A stretch of 64,000 nucleotides of DNA from Corticium candelabrum. Its lineage: Eukaryota; Porifera; Homoscleromorpha; Homosclerophorida; Plakinidae. Location of the stretch: positions 2,145,966 through 2,209,965 of the forward strand of contig NC_085092.1 of assembly GCF_963422355.1 (NCBI RefSeq). Reading direction: 5' to 3'. Positions 1-11,401 of this stretch are shown piece by piece; position 1 is the stretch's first letter; each line of letters opens with the position of its first letter. The notes under the pieces are model-generated. The model was not told the DNA's origin, made no database searches, and saw nothing but the letters and a program-made list of their open reading frames with translations. The position numbers and the translations under genes were made by a program.

Positions 1-696
1 GAACAGACAGTAGCTATGTATGTTCAAGAACGCGTGCAATTACACTCCATCACCGCATCCCTAACATAATACGATAATGTACAATATACACAATAGATGT
101 ATGTCTAGGCATATACATTTAACACATTATACGAGTGCAAAAGATACCTTTCTTTGAAAGTAGACCTATGTGGCTCAAGAATAGAGTTTATAAAGTATTC
201 TGAAGACACTGTTGACTGTAAGTGCTACAGGTTGTGATAACATAAAATTAAGTTCAGATATTGATCAATTTCTAAGCATGCTGTTGCCAAAGCACTGAAG
301 GTTAACAGAATGACCTATTCTGGCAACAGCATGTCAACTTGGTTATTGATAGAGACTTTAGAACTTCAAGATGTCAAGTTTGCTGTAAACAATATGCAAC
401 AGAAGTTGTATTAAACATGAAACGGTGCTTATGAGTCTTGGGCTGACTTCATGATTACATTCAATGAACAGACAACATTACATTAATATAGCTATAGTAA
501 CCCATAAAAGATCTGACTACCATGCTTATAGAATTGTTCCTTCATGTCACGTATCCAAGCACACAGATCATCTAGTTGAAAGCTGCTAAAGTAAATGTAT
601 TGTTTCCCATATTTATAAATAGGAGTTTGGTATTGTTGCCGCACCTGCACCAATACCTGAGCAAAGCTGCTGCAGGTACAAAGTACATGTCAGGCA
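1..696. other. No gene seen
   Basis: AT-rich sequence with no long open frame and no recognisable repeat. It lies just 3' of the last minus-strand coding exon (697-873) and may contain its 3' UTR or the flank of the Ginger1-like element. I saw no inverted partner of this stretch upstream of 7.5 kb. Confidence 0.4.
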
Positions 697-1790
697 TTAT
701 ATGTTTTGCGACAAGTTGTTGAAGTCAATGTGCAGGTTGTTTGTAACAAGCACAAAATCACCCACAGTTTCTAAATGAGGCTTGTTGACAAAGCATCTGT
801 AATCCATCCACAGAGCAACACGTAAGTCAATACTAAGCCAGCACTCTCCTTCTTCTATTGAATGTTTTCTGAGCTGCAATGAAATAACAATAAACATTTA
901 ATCATTGATTTGACTACATATATATATATATATATATAATAGTGCTCAGCAGCAAAGTGACAAAATGTCAGTTGTCATTCTTATCTTGTTGCTCACACTC
1001 ACTTGAGCAAAAGTGTACATAAAAATGACAAGTTCTTTTTGAAAGTGTGAAAACCACTTTCAGAAATTGTAGCAACAAGGTACAAATGACGAAATTGTTT
1101 GGTCTACCATATTTGTAATGTGTGAATATGTGTGTTGTTAGACTGACACACATTCCAAATGATGTCTACAAAATTATAATATAACTTACTATGGTATCAT
1201 CATCATCTTCTGCCTTCCATTCTTCAAAGGTTGCCCTTGTTTGACATGACCGCAAAAGAGAAGTGTTAAACAAGTCACATTCCAAAGTTTCTTCATCGAT
1301 TTCCTTGATTCTTGTGTTCCCACCTTTGAAGTCTGTAGCTTTTACTTGTTGATGTAACTGTATGTTGTCACTATCAAGAGCATGAGTACTGATGTGTTTA
1401 TCCGACAGCGGAACAACCTGTTTAAATCACACTAAGTGAAAACATGATCATATGACATCAATTAACAAAACTGATAATACTTGTAAATTTCTTCTTGTTG
1501 GTGTTACACTATAAGTACCATACATAATTGCAACACATCCATTGCAGCAACTTCATATAACTATATACTGACTAACCAGTTATGATTGTCACTTACATCA
1601 TCATGTACAAGTAAAATATCTGCACACAGATTGATGTTGTATGTGCAAAAAACAATACATATTGCTAAATTAACCAACCATTCTTCTGCAACAGACTTCT
1701 TGGCGAATCTCTTTCTGTTGATTTGTCATCTATAATTTCTACATCACCTATCAAGACATCCAGGGAATCTATTTTACTATCTAAAAATTG
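697..1790 (-). CDS. Three downstream minus-strand coding exons, unknown domain
   Basis: Exon 1190-1417 (acceptor gatttaaacag, donor gtaagtta) is open over 76 codons, with a stretch such as FKGGNTRIKEIDEETLECDL and an EEWKAEDDD acidic end. It joins in phase 0 to the terminal exon 697-873, beginning LRKHSIEEGECWLSIDLRVA and ending in TAA. A weaker exon lies around 1680-1785 (DVEIIDDKSTERDSP). The exons follow the Ulp1 region in the same orientation and may be the C-terminus of the Ginger1-like protein or a separate host gene. I recognise no domain. Unlike the integrase exons they carry no stops. Confidence 0.45.
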
Positions 1791-1900
1791 TAGTGACACA
1801 CTTTACTTACTGTTGTTGTCTGCTTGTGTTTTATTTGCAGTTGAAGTCAGTTTCCAAGAGCTGTACATTCAAAATTCAAAGCTCAAGGTTTAGTGTCATG

Positions 1901-1903
<3 letters not shown>

Positions 1904-1960
<57 letters not shown>
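1904..1960. repeat. (GT)n microsatellite
   Basis: About 28 uninterrupted GT units inside an intron of the minus-strand gene. Other simple repeats nearby are (AT)n at 917-938, (GT)n at 6811-6861 and (CT)n at 7877-7900. Confidence 0.95.
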
Positions 1961-1961
<1 letters not shown>

Positions 1962-2539
1962 TTATATAATTATGTAGGTTCTTAATTACTCCATTTGCAC
2001 TAGCAACTTTCGAACTAGGCCAGTGTACTGATGCGCAGGGTTTCCTGTGTGTATTTGTCAATTAGTGTAAAAAGAAAAAGACAAGTTTGCCACTGACATA
2101 CGGAACCATCTAAGAATAACTGATAAAGCGTCCCGGCTTGGTTTGAAAGTTGCTAGTGTCAGTGGGGTATATGTCCACAACAATTATTTTGTACCAGTGT
2201 GAACCTTTCTTGAGACAAATTATGTTGCAAATCCATGATCTTGCTAATGGCATGTGGCACTAATACGGAAAATGTAGTGAAGAAAATTAAGCTGTTTGTA
2301 GTGTGCGAAGAACATGAACAACATACTTCTTTTAAGTTGTATGAGAGCCTCATCATTTGATAGAGTGCATGCTGTTTTAGAAAGTTAAGCATGCAGACAA
2401 CAGGTGTATCTTCATGGCATTGGAGCTACTTACCATACATATGAAAACACCACAATCTGCTTTATTGGTTTGAATTGGGAAATCCTATGCACAACAGAAA
2501 ATGTAAGTCTTCCTAAAGCAACAAATTTATATATGCTGA

Positions 2540-3040
2540 CTCTTAGAGAGAATCTGGCTATGCAAGGCCACTTGCCCGATACACTGAACTTCCATTTTGC
2601 TGCTTCACATCGTAAGAACTCTCTGTCAAACAAGAGTTTTGAGTCAATAATTAGCACAGGTTATCTAAGTTCATTGCAACGCTATACTGAATGCATGCTA
2701 CAACTGTATAATTGGTTTGGTTTGGTTGAAATGAATCAAGGTACTTGATTTCAGCTCTCTTGATGTCCAGAATCTACAAAGTAGCAAGTGTATGAATTTC
2801 CTGTCATGTGTACAAATAATGAAGTTTACCACAGTTGTCCAGTGACCAGGAAGATGAACTGGTATAGTAACAACGTCATACTGAAAAATGTGGACGTCCT
2901 GTCACAAAAGTGTTATGTAAAAGTCAATGTATACAAAAATTAAAGGGAATGGCAACAGAGATCAGAAAGCCTACCTTATGCCATTTCCACCAAAGTGGTC
3001 TCTTGCCATCACGACACAAACTCAGGGACATGTAGAGAAA
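2540..3040 (-). pseudogene. Ulp1/SENP-like C48 cysteine protease exons, catalytic Cys lost
   Basis: Exon near 2975-3030 reads SLCRDGKRPLWWKWHK. Exon 2830-2880 reads YDVVTIPVHLPGHWTTV with the catalytic His in GHW. In phase, exon 2773 onward gives ILDIKRAEIKYLDSF with the catalytic Asp. These are the hallmark C48 blocks. The same frame continues, through one TAA (2651-2653), to YDVKQQNGSSVY, where the family has Q, then NGSDCG, then a hydrophobic residue. The Asp-Cys-Gly triplet is gone, so the nucleophile is missing, and the frame soon stops. Known Ulp1 proteins cleave SUMO; Ginger1 and some other large transposons carry such domains. Confidence 0.75.
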
Positions 3041-3262
3041 AGTATTATATGAGAATACTCGAAATCCCTGTGATACCAGCTATTTCAATATTTTTCAATT
3101 ACTGCAGTGACTAATCATTTTACCTGATGGCATAATGATACTGTAATTTTTTGAAGAAAAGCATTGATAACCTGGCAACACCACCCATTTCTGTTGTGTT
3201 GCTCACCATAGACAGAAAGCCATGCATAAATTACTAAATTAATTTCTTACTTTATCATTCAC

Positions 3263-3642
3263 TCAGTTGTTTAGGCACAGACTACACAATTCTGCAGCTC
3301 TCAACTCCTGGCCATCATCACCGTAGGCAACAACACTGTTTGGTGCTGTGCCTTCCCAGATTTCATCCACCTAGAAATTATTTGAAGTGCTATTTGGTCT
3401 TATATTTGAAAGTTCTACCTGCTCTTGTTGTTCTCTCGTCAAAAACAGCCACTTTGGACCACTGGCATGGTGTTCCTGTTTCATTGAGATAATTGTATCG
3501 CCAATTATGACATCATTCGGTGGAGTGTAGGGCAAAGACAGACAGAGAGTTTGTCTGCAGTATGTATGGTCTGTGACATTTGCGAGCGCTACATTTTGAT
3601 CTTCCAAGAGCAGTGTATTTCTCTGTACTCTCACTTGAATTT
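3263..3642 (-). pseudogene. Linker exons between OTU and Ulp1 domains
   Basis: Exon 3419-3642 (acceptor ttgttcag, donor gtagaac) encodes VQRNTLLLEDQNVALANVTD and a QEHHASGPKWLFLTREQQEQ stretch. It joins in phase 0 to exon 3370 onward, VDEIWEGTAPNSVVAYGDDG, ending in a stop at 3263-3265 or at an internal donor. A 28-bp candidate exon (3941-3968) lies between these and the OTU exon. I recognise no domain. In OTU-containing Ginger-like proteins this would be the region between the proteases. Confidence 0.5.
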
Positions 3643-3687
3643 CTGAACAAAATTGATGTTGTTATTTGGATGTCTTTAATTAATTAA

Positions 3688-3917
3688 AGGAGCATTCCGG
3701 AGATATGCGCTAGCTGCTAGCTCCGCCTTTGCTCTACTAACAGGAAATATATACTAACCAAGTTGGGTATCTGGGCACTATCTCAGAGCAAACCCGGCAG
3801 ATGTACATTCAGAATGTTTAAAAACATAAAAACTGAAGGGGCTCTTTCAAGAATTTTGTCCGCCAAGTGAAGCGGTTTTTGCACGCCAACAGATGTGCAG
3901 TTGTCCGGAATGCTCCT
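3688..3917. mobile_element. 230-bp TTAA-flanked MITE in a Ginger-gene intron
   Basis: Perfect terminal inverted repeats AGGAGCATTCCGGA / TCCGGAATGCTCCT are flanked on both sides by TTAA (3684-3687 and 3918-3921), the target duplication of piggyBac-type elements. The interior has no coding capacity. It sits in an intron of the OTU-containing gene, between the small exon at 3941 and the exon at 3642. A related but diverged element lies at 56355-57012. Confidence 0.85.
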
Positions 3918-4035
3918 TTAACGTGATATTTAATATACCTGGATGTGCCAACAATCTTCTCACAAGCTATTGGAACAAAACAAAATTTTATTTAAGTGTT
4001 TAGTTAGCTATCAAAATTCAGCATTAGACAAGTAC

Positions 4036-4783
4036 CATCACAAATACCGAGACTCTCGTAGTGATTCTCGGCATAGTGCCCCAGAATTAGAGGTCCCTCA
4101 TGACGAACTTTGTGGCCATTTGGTTCGATGATGATTTCAAAATGGTCATCAGGACCAGATACACTGCTAACTATTCGAATGTCATGGGATAATGATGTTC
4201 CTAGTGCCATCACTGCAAGGTGATCACCCCATGTCCTGTTTTGAGCAAGATTATCTAAGTAGCTTTTCCAATCTCTGCCAGCTACAAAATTGGCCATGTC
4301 TAGAGGTTGACCAACTGAATCCTGCATCAACAACTTGATTAATATGTGCTGTCCAACACTGATGGAAGAACATTGGTAATGACTTACAACAAATTGGTGA
4401 TCTTTAAGACAAGTTACTGCTAGGTCACGCAGTTCACTGTGGCTGAGCTTGTTGTTGGAATCAATTCGCTGCAGTTGGTCTGCTACTGCATGAAATAGAC
4501 AGTTTCCATCGGTGGGCATTTGCCCTCTAAACGCTAGACCAGACAGCTGAATTCTTTTTTCGAGTCGACCTCTATTTTCCGTGATCTTTTGTATGTCTAA
4601 ACATAATTGTTGAAGTGATAACTTCAGTTCTGAACTTTACTGGGAAGATTACAACTTAATTATTTGCCGTACCTACTGAAGAAGTAATTCTTGCAGATGA
4701 GAATAGTCTGCTCATTTTTCGTTTCTTTGCTGACTCCTCATTTTGAGAGCAAAATCTTTTACCCGCTGATATAAATTTACTCT
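4036..4783 (-). pseudogene. OTU-family cysteine protease exons
   Basis: Two exons. The first (4673-4783) is Ser/Lys-rich (FISAGKRFCSQNEESAKKRK) and has canonical borders. The second (4036-4629) joins it in phase through a split Glu codon and carries the OTU domain. MPTDGNCLFHAVADQL has the catalytic Asp and Cys, a central GRDWKSYLDNLAQNRTWGDH block typical of OTU folds follows, and HYAENHYESL supplies the catalytic His. The OTU frame is intact over about 190 codons. Known OTU proteins remove ubiquitin; in Ginger1 elements the role is unknown. The exon pair lies 250 bp downstream of the integrase C-terminal exon in the same orientation, so it is probably part of the same transposase gene. Confidence 0.82.
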
Positions 4784-5036
4784 CTGAAACACAGTACATG
4801 TACCAAATTTCTTTTTATGTTTCAAAAAATCTTGCTATTAATTTATCAAATGTAAGCGCAATACAGTGATACAGTGTGCAATATTATCATATTCTGCATT
4901 GTCAGAAGAAAGTATGTTCTATTATCGCAGTTAATTAATTAGTTTGTTTTACACATGGAGATGGTACATTTCAATGTACTAACATGCCTTTTGTAAAGTA
5001 GACATAATGCTCTTTTTCTACAAAAAATGAGATTAC

Positions 5037-5266
5037 CTGATGGTACAGAAGGTTAATTGGCTAAATTCCTGTTGTTGATGGAACGGTTTAAGTCTCGTGG
5101 CACTGTATAGGGTTTTACATATAGCACTGTCATTCTGCTTTCTCACATAATATCTGCCTTTGCCAGCTCTCTCGGCAATCTCATATGGTTCTTTCCAACT
5201 CTGCTCATACTTGCTTTCTTTATGAGAAAGTTTTTTGGTGTTCTGTAGTAGAACATTGTCACCAAC
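5037..5266 (-). pseudogene. Integrase C-terminal GPY/F-like domain exon
   Basis: Starts with VGDNVLLQNTKKLSHKESKY followed by WKEPYEIAERAGKGRYYV and a SATRLKPF ending. This matches the chromodomain-proximal GPY/F module of Gypsy and Ginger1 integrases, with E replacing the usual G. Acceptor gtgagcag and donor gtaatctc are canonical. This exon carries no stop. Confidence 0.78.
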
Positions 5267-5335
5267 CTGCTCACACATCAACATTATTTATTAAACCATA
5301 ACGTTTCTGAATGAAGGATTGCATTAACAAATCAC

Positions 5336-5541
5336 CTTGTATTCTTCTTTTTTATGTCTGGCGTCATACTGCTGTTTCTGTCGTTTTTGTGCTTCTAAGA
5401 TGTTTTTCTTCACATTGGTGTCCACCATCTTTCACAATTGGACCATTTGTTGTACAGACAACTCAAGTTCATCATCAGTAACAGTGAAAGTCATGACATC
5501 ATCTGTGATTTCTAAGGCATCAAAGAAAACATGTTTGCATT
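5336..5541 (-). pseudogene. Integrase post-core helical exon
   Basis: Acceptor cttttag, donor gtgattt. The frame reads an acidic linker, then VDTNVKKNILEAQKRQKQQ and YDARHKKEEYK, the charged helix preceding the integrase C-terminal domain in Gypsy and Ginger families. A TGA at 5432-5434 interrupts it, in the position of a likely Arg codon. It joins in phase across a 69-bp intron to the next exon. Confidence 0.72.
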
Positions 5542-6342
5542 CTAAAAGTCTGTATGGCTATGGAAAAAACACTACAAGGCATAAAACACAGAACTCCTAA
5601 TTAATGCATAATGACTCTGAACAAAGGTACATAACATGCAATAGACAGCGGAAACTAAGAATTTTTTCATCGGAGTCACTGCATGATTTATATTATATAA
5701 ATAGTGACCAGAAAAGTGTCTTAGTGTTCTCCTAAAACTATGCTAGGAATTGCTATTGGTAGAAGCTATCTTGCTATAGCTTCTGCCTTGTGTGACAATC
5801 AGAACAGAAATAGAATTACAGAGTCTACCAGGTATGTATGTTCCATAAGCTTTCTAGTAATGAGAGTGAACAATAGACATGGTGAATCTGATGTAATGAG
5901 TACTAGTCAATAGCCAATACGACTAAGCTCAATTATGACTTTGTGTCTCCATAAACCAATTTGTGCTGTACAAGATCAACCACATATAGCACAGCTAGAT
6001 GTAATTGCCACTCATCGATTACACTACAGCTTTTCGCTTTTCCTCTCTTGTCGTAATGCTTATATACTTGTGTTTGTCTTCAAAGTACTCGGCTAAGGTT
6101 TTGCAGTAAGATCCCCATAGACATACATACTGCAGGTACATAGATTTTGGTACACATACGTTTTTAGTTACAAGCGCCTGCATGATCCATGATTATATAC
6201 ACAGAGAAACAGAAAGAATTACAGAAATTTTGCTGAAAACCTTTCAAATAGTTATGAAAAGCGATGCAACTGCAATTGTTGTCCGTGAGAGTAGCAAATG
6301 TCTTTTCTGTCATTAGTGTCATATACCTACATGCATACATAC

Positions 6343-6793
6343 GCAGTTCTGACCCTTCGGCTTTGCTAGCAGATCAACAGAAAGTCTTGCGTCTCGTCCA
6401 TAAAGGAGGAAAAATGGCGAATATTTTGATGATGCTTGTTTACTGGTATTATATGCAAACAATACTGAGTCCAAGTACTTGAACCAGTCACCCTAGTTCT
6501 CTCCAACCATCTTCAGAAGGGATCTTTGTAGCGTCTGATTGAACTTCTCAATCAGGCCGTTGGTTTGGGGATGGTAGGCTGTTGAAATTAGATGGTTGAC
6601 TCCTGTTGTTTCAAATAATTTGTGGTTGAGGCAATTGACAAATTCCCTGCCTTGGTCTGACATAACAAGCACGGGCAGTCCGTGTCGGCAAAACAAAGTT
6701 GTGAGGAATTGTGCAACTTCTACAGCAGACTTGGTGTACAATGCAGCAGCTTCTGCCCATTTTGTATAGTAGTCCATACAAGTAATGATGTAT
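6343..6793 (-). pseudogene. Integrase DDE core exon
   Basis: Begins after acceptor gtgtttttag. It encodes YIITCMDYYTKW, then SDQGREF with the second catalytic Asp, and HPQTNGLIEKFNQT with the catalytic Glu. A single TAG at 6493-6495 interrupts the frame. Beyond it the same frame continues as GDWFKYLDSVLFAYNTSKQ and YGRDARLSVDLL, the conserved end of the core, so the stop is a point mutation rather than the end of the gene. The exon ends near 6343-6370; a good donor (gtatgtatg) and a phase-compatible weaker one are both present. Confidence 0.8.
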
Positions 6794-6909
6794 CTAAAAA
6801 CACGTATTAATGTGTGGTGTGGTGTGTGTGTGCTTGTGTGTGTGTGTGTGTGTGTGTGTGTTAATTGTTGCATAAATGTGTAAATGCATGAATGTGACTC
6901 AGATCTCAC

Positions 6910-7028
6910 TTATGCCCGGTAGGTGTTGCAGGCAGTGGATCCACAAGATCTACTCCAATTCAATGCCAAGCACTCTTCACTGGGATGGAAGTAAGCTGTG
7001 AGGAAGTTTTAGAAAACTTTGGATTTGC
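6910..7028 (-). pseudogene. Integrase exon with first catalytic Asp region
   Basis: Acceptor ctattctag ends at 7029 and donor gtgagatc begins at 6909. The exon reads through PVKSAWH, a stop (TGA, 6960-6962) and IGVDLVDPLPATPTGHK, the usual start of the integrase core with the first Asp in GVDLV. The split Lys codon joins in phase to the next exon at 6793, which supports the splice model. Confidence 0.72.
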
Positions 7029-7184
7029 CTAGAATAGATCAATAACAGCTAATAACATTAAACATGCAGCTGTTGTAGATCATAGTCGTTTGCCAAGGAC
7101 GTACTCTACTTATAATTTATTATTATTGTTGTTGTTGTTGTTATTATGTAGATTCCTGGTATTTTTTGCTAAGTTTGAGTTGTT

Positions 7185-7540
7185 CTACCTTTTGACATGT
7201 CTCACACGTCTTGATGTACTGGTCAATGTCTTCACAAATGCCATGCCAAAAATACCTGGAGCATACTTTTTCGCGTGTTTTGTCTCTGCCAAAGTGACAG
7301 CCTCCCATGCGATTGTCTGAAGAATCTGCTCCTTCAACTCCTTGTTTTGAATCCATTGTCTGTTGATCTTTTCACTCTCACTGTTGCTTTCGGAGTAGTA
7401 CAGAACACCATTGTTCAGGGTCACCCTCTCACTAGTGAACTTCTGTATTGCTCTTTTTCGGCTTTCTGTAGCACCTTGTACATACCTTAATTCCACCATG
7501 GGATTCACTCAAGTACCTAAACGCTTCTTGGTACGTAATA
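7185..7540 (-). pseudogene. Integrase N-terminal H2C2 zinc-finger exon (frameshifted)
   Basis: Minus-strand frame from about 7540 contains a segment typical of the region before the integrase zinc finger (QWIQNKELKEQILQTI). After about 7319 the matching frame changes and continues as GGCHFGRDKTREKV, WHGICEDIDQYIKTCETCQ, giving the His and C-x2-C ligands of the HHCC finger. The frame change means an indel of one or two bases in the middle of the finger. Together with the core it resembles Gypsy, Ginger1 and KRBA2-like integrases. Confidence 0.75.
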
Positions 7541-9635
7541 GGATTTCTATTTGACATGATGAATTTCGACAGGTGTACACAATCTGAATGCTTGAATTTA
7601 GCTCAAAGTCAGGGCTATAGCTGGTCAAATTGAAATATCATGAGCTCTATTTAAGTTATAGTCATCATTGTCAGAGCAGTGGTGACACATACTTCTTCTT
7701 TGCTAGCTGAAGACGTCTTTTCTTAGCTATTATAATGACCCACAACAACCTTGTTTAGAGTATAGGTAATTGGCTTATTCTTTATTTTTTGTACACGAAC
7801 TGCTTGTTGCCATGCTGTAGTCACTTACCCTTAATAGCACGTACTCTGATTCTTGGCATGAGAACTCGATCCTAACTCTCTCTCTCTCTCTCTCTCAATC
7901 TCTTTCTCTCGAACATTTCTTATCTACTAGCACTCTAGATCTAATGTATTAAAATTTATAATGAGTCACTCTGCTAGTCATAATGTGACTGTTCTATTCT
8001 AGTTATGATCTCTGTGGTGCATTTGCAGCTGTCTGTAGTGATATGATGCCCAAGTGACCACAACAGGATTACCTCACAATCGAGTCTCTTCATTATAGCT
8101 TCTCTTTGTCCGTCGAGTACACTTACTCAGTTTGCTTGGACAATATTTCGAGTTTGCGTGCATGTAACCATAACTCAACAAATGTTAGTTGCTTCTATTA
8201 AATATGTAACCGTAATTAAATGCACATATTCACAAAGCAGTTTGGACTCCGCAAGTTTTTCTCTTGGCTTTTGCATGGCATTCGATCACTCGACACATTT
8301 CATTATACATGTACCTAAATGTGTAAAGTTCACAAGTAAATTTGTTTGCAATTTTTAATTTGAGGTAGAAGGTATATGGGCTGGTACTAATTGATCCCCA
8401 CCATTACTAAAACTAGAGAATTAAACATGCACATATAACACAACACATATAACACAACTTAATTGCTTGTATGAATTTTCTCTCAACTTCCTGGAAGCAT
8501 TGTAACATAAAATTTAGATCTAGGGTGTCTGTACTTAGTTGAGGAACGCGTACTACATGTTAAATTGGTAAGAGGCAGTATTTACCAAATTGTTTAGAAC
8601 TGGACAATTTCAAAACTATTGCATATCTTCACTGTAATGTTTCAGTTACACTATGCTGAACTTGTTGCCACCAGCACATTTTCACACATGTACGTGCTAG
8701 TATTAGCAGAAAGAGAGGTACGTACCACTTATTCATGAAAAGGTTACACTACGCGAACACGTATGTTGTGCAGTATGTCATCAAACAGTTGGTTGGAGCA
8801 TTGCAGAACATTATTGCAGACTACTAGTACAACTTTAATTAAGTGCTATATAGTAGAATTACTAGGTAATTGAATACTAGTAGAGGGTTAATGTTGATTG
8901 CTCTTGTGAAGTGTTATGGTTGACCTTATAATTAGGTGTTGTATCGTTGATAAAACACCTGCAATGGACCAATGAGCGCACCTAAAGGTCACGTGATATG
9001 TAAGCACATACCGACATTAGGTTGAAAATATGTAGTTGATAAGTAAAACTGCTTATACAAACTTCTATTATGTAAATCTTTTCCAAAAAATTAATACGTA
9101 ATATCAATTTATTAATCTTAATAATAATGTTCTTTAGGTCTGTCTTCAAGTGTAGATCAGTACAGCATAATTGTGAAACCTTTAGGTAGTTTGTATACTG
9201 TTCAATTTTGGTATACGTACTTTCTAATCTAATTCTAGTTGTTTAATTAAAACAACTTTTGAATCTAAGACAACTAAATGCATATGGCATCATCTTGCAA
9301 TATATACAAGTGCACCAATTCTTGAAATCAGTTGTTAATTAAACATGTGCATATCTGATCATGCACTACTTCTGCAAATGTGCAGTTTCTGAAGCAAAAC
9401 TACACATACAAACTTCTACTGGCCATGCTAATCTTTTGAAACAGCTTCAGTAGTTAATATTAATATATTCATCGATAATAGTTATGTATCTCACTTTAGA
9501 TGAAAATGCTAATGAATTACAACGTATCCAAGTGGCTGATAGAGATGGCACTTAATCAATGTGCTTCTTATTAAAATTGTTTTTCTAGTGACGATATGAG
9601 TTTTCTACACATATATTAAGTTTGAAAGGAATTGA
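7541..9635. other. No gene seen
   Basis: AT-rich, with a short CT microsatellite (7877-7900) and no open frame resembling a known protein on either strand. The 5' end and left TIR of the Ginger1-like element should lie here if the element is complete, but I could not identify them. Confidence 0.4.
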
Positions 9636-9639
9636 ATGT

Positions 9640-10384
<745 letters not shown>

Positions 10385-11000
10385 CGTCAGTCAATGTAGG
10401 AATATCTTTTAGAACCTTCAGCAAATCCTCTTCTTCAGGTTCAACATCTTTATGGCAACCAGGAAACACACCATCTGTTGGGGGCTGTCCAAAAACAACG
10501 TCATCAGGCGCCACATTGATTGCACTATGGATTTGTGTGTTCATAGCATCTGTGTACAAGAATACAAATCTAAAACATAATCTGTGATGCAACGTCAGTA
10601 GCACAAGTACATTGCACTAAGGAAAGATATTTGGTCCATCCCGTTCCTGGATACTCTGCACGACGGACAGCAAGCATATGTTGTACAGTTCTATGGGCCT
10701 GTTCGACAAGGCCTTGAGATTGAGGATGGCGTGGACGACCTGTCACAATTTTGCAATCTCCTGGCCATAATCTAACAACTTTTCGAATGATCTGTAGCAA
10801 GAAAATAAAAGAACAAGAGTAATACATTTTTGGTTGAGACTTTAGGTAATGTTCTTACCTTATTGCAAAATTCTTTCCCATTGTCATGCTGTAATATAAG
10901 TGGAAGACCAACAACACTGAAGACATTTTTAATAAGACATCTGGCCACTTCCACTGACTTCTTCCTATGCTGAGGCCACAGGAAATTGAATTTGGTAAAA
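10385..11000 (-). CDS. KRBA2-like integrase-derived gene (partial, three exons visible)
   Basis: Three exons with canonical borders: 10859 to the gap edge, 10611-10791 and 10385-10549. They encode KFNFLWPQHRKKSVEVARCL, LILQHDNGKEFCNK with the second catalytic Asp, IIRKVVRLWPGDCKIV, GRPRHPQSQGLVEQAHRTVQ with the catalytic Glu, and YAMNTQIHSAINVAPDDVVF followed by FGQPP. This is the integrase core of the KRBA2/Ginger-like family, different from the one at 5-7.5 kb. Splice phases agree (split Tyr codon between 10611 and 10549). No stop or frameshift is seen in these exons, so this may be a domesticated host gene or a recent element. The first catalytic Asp and everything upstream fall in the assembly gap. 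Confidence 0.75.
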
Positions 11001-11200
11001 NNNNNNNNNNNNNNNNNNNNNNNNNNNNNNNNNNNNNNNNNNNNNNNNNNNNNNNNNNNNNNNNNNNNNNNNNNNNNNNNNNNNNNNNNNNNNNNNNNNN
11101 NNNNNNNNNNNNNNNNNNNNNNNNNNNNNNNNNNNNNNNNNNNNNNNNNNNNNNNNNNNNNNNNNNNNNNNNNNNNNNNNNNNNNNNNNNNNNNNNNNNN
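11001..11200. other. Assembly gap (200 N)
   Basis: A run of exactly 200 N, a conventional unknown-size gap. It truncates the KRBA2-like integrase gene. Continuity between 11000 and 11201 cannot be assumed. Bases 11201-11400 show no recognisable gene. Confidence 0.98.
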
Positions 11201-11401
11201 CCGATGGATACCACCTCATTACTTGCAATACAGGAGTGGGTCCAGTTTGGTCACAGAACTCAATGGTCTCTGTTTGGTCCGAATTTTTGAAACGTAGTCA
11301 TTTTCTCACACTATTGAGCCGCAAGACTGTTACAGCAGCTCTCAATCCAGACCTGATATCACTGTCCATAATGCAACTGACTTCAACGTTGAACTTGACA
11401 T

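Larger units (their letters stand above)
697..7540 (-). pseudogene. Ginger1-type transposase gene: integrase + OTU + Ulp1, multi-exon, decayed
   Basis: Read on the minus strand, a series of exons with GT-AG borders encodes, in order, an integrase H2C2 zinc finger, a DDE core, a GPY/F-like C-terminal domain, an OTU cysteine protease and a Ulp1/C48 protease. Further exons of unknown content follow. Gypsy-like integrase followed by OTU and/or Ulp1 is the known layout of Ginger1 cut-and-paste transposases. I saw no reverse transcriptase, RNase H or LTR nearby, which argues against a Gypsy retrotransposon. The copy is dead: there are in-frame stops at 6960-6962, 6493-6495, 5432-5434 and 2651-2653, and a frameshift near 7319. 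Several intron phases join cleanly (7028-6910 to 6793; 5336 to 5266; 2830 to 2773; 1190 to 873), so the exon structure is real. Other joins (around 5037/4783 and 4036/3642) do not fit, so the chain may be two genes or have missing exons. TIRs were not found. Confidence 0.72.

Noticed and set aside
697-7540. Reading the integrase at 5-7.5 kb as an ordinary Ty3/Gypsy retrotransposon
   Set aside because: No RT, RNase H, protease or LTR is visible, whereas OTU and Ulp1 exons follow and introns interrupt the gene; Ginger1 fits better.
10965-11297. Open frames spanning the run of N
   Set aside because: The frame is undefined across the assembly gap.
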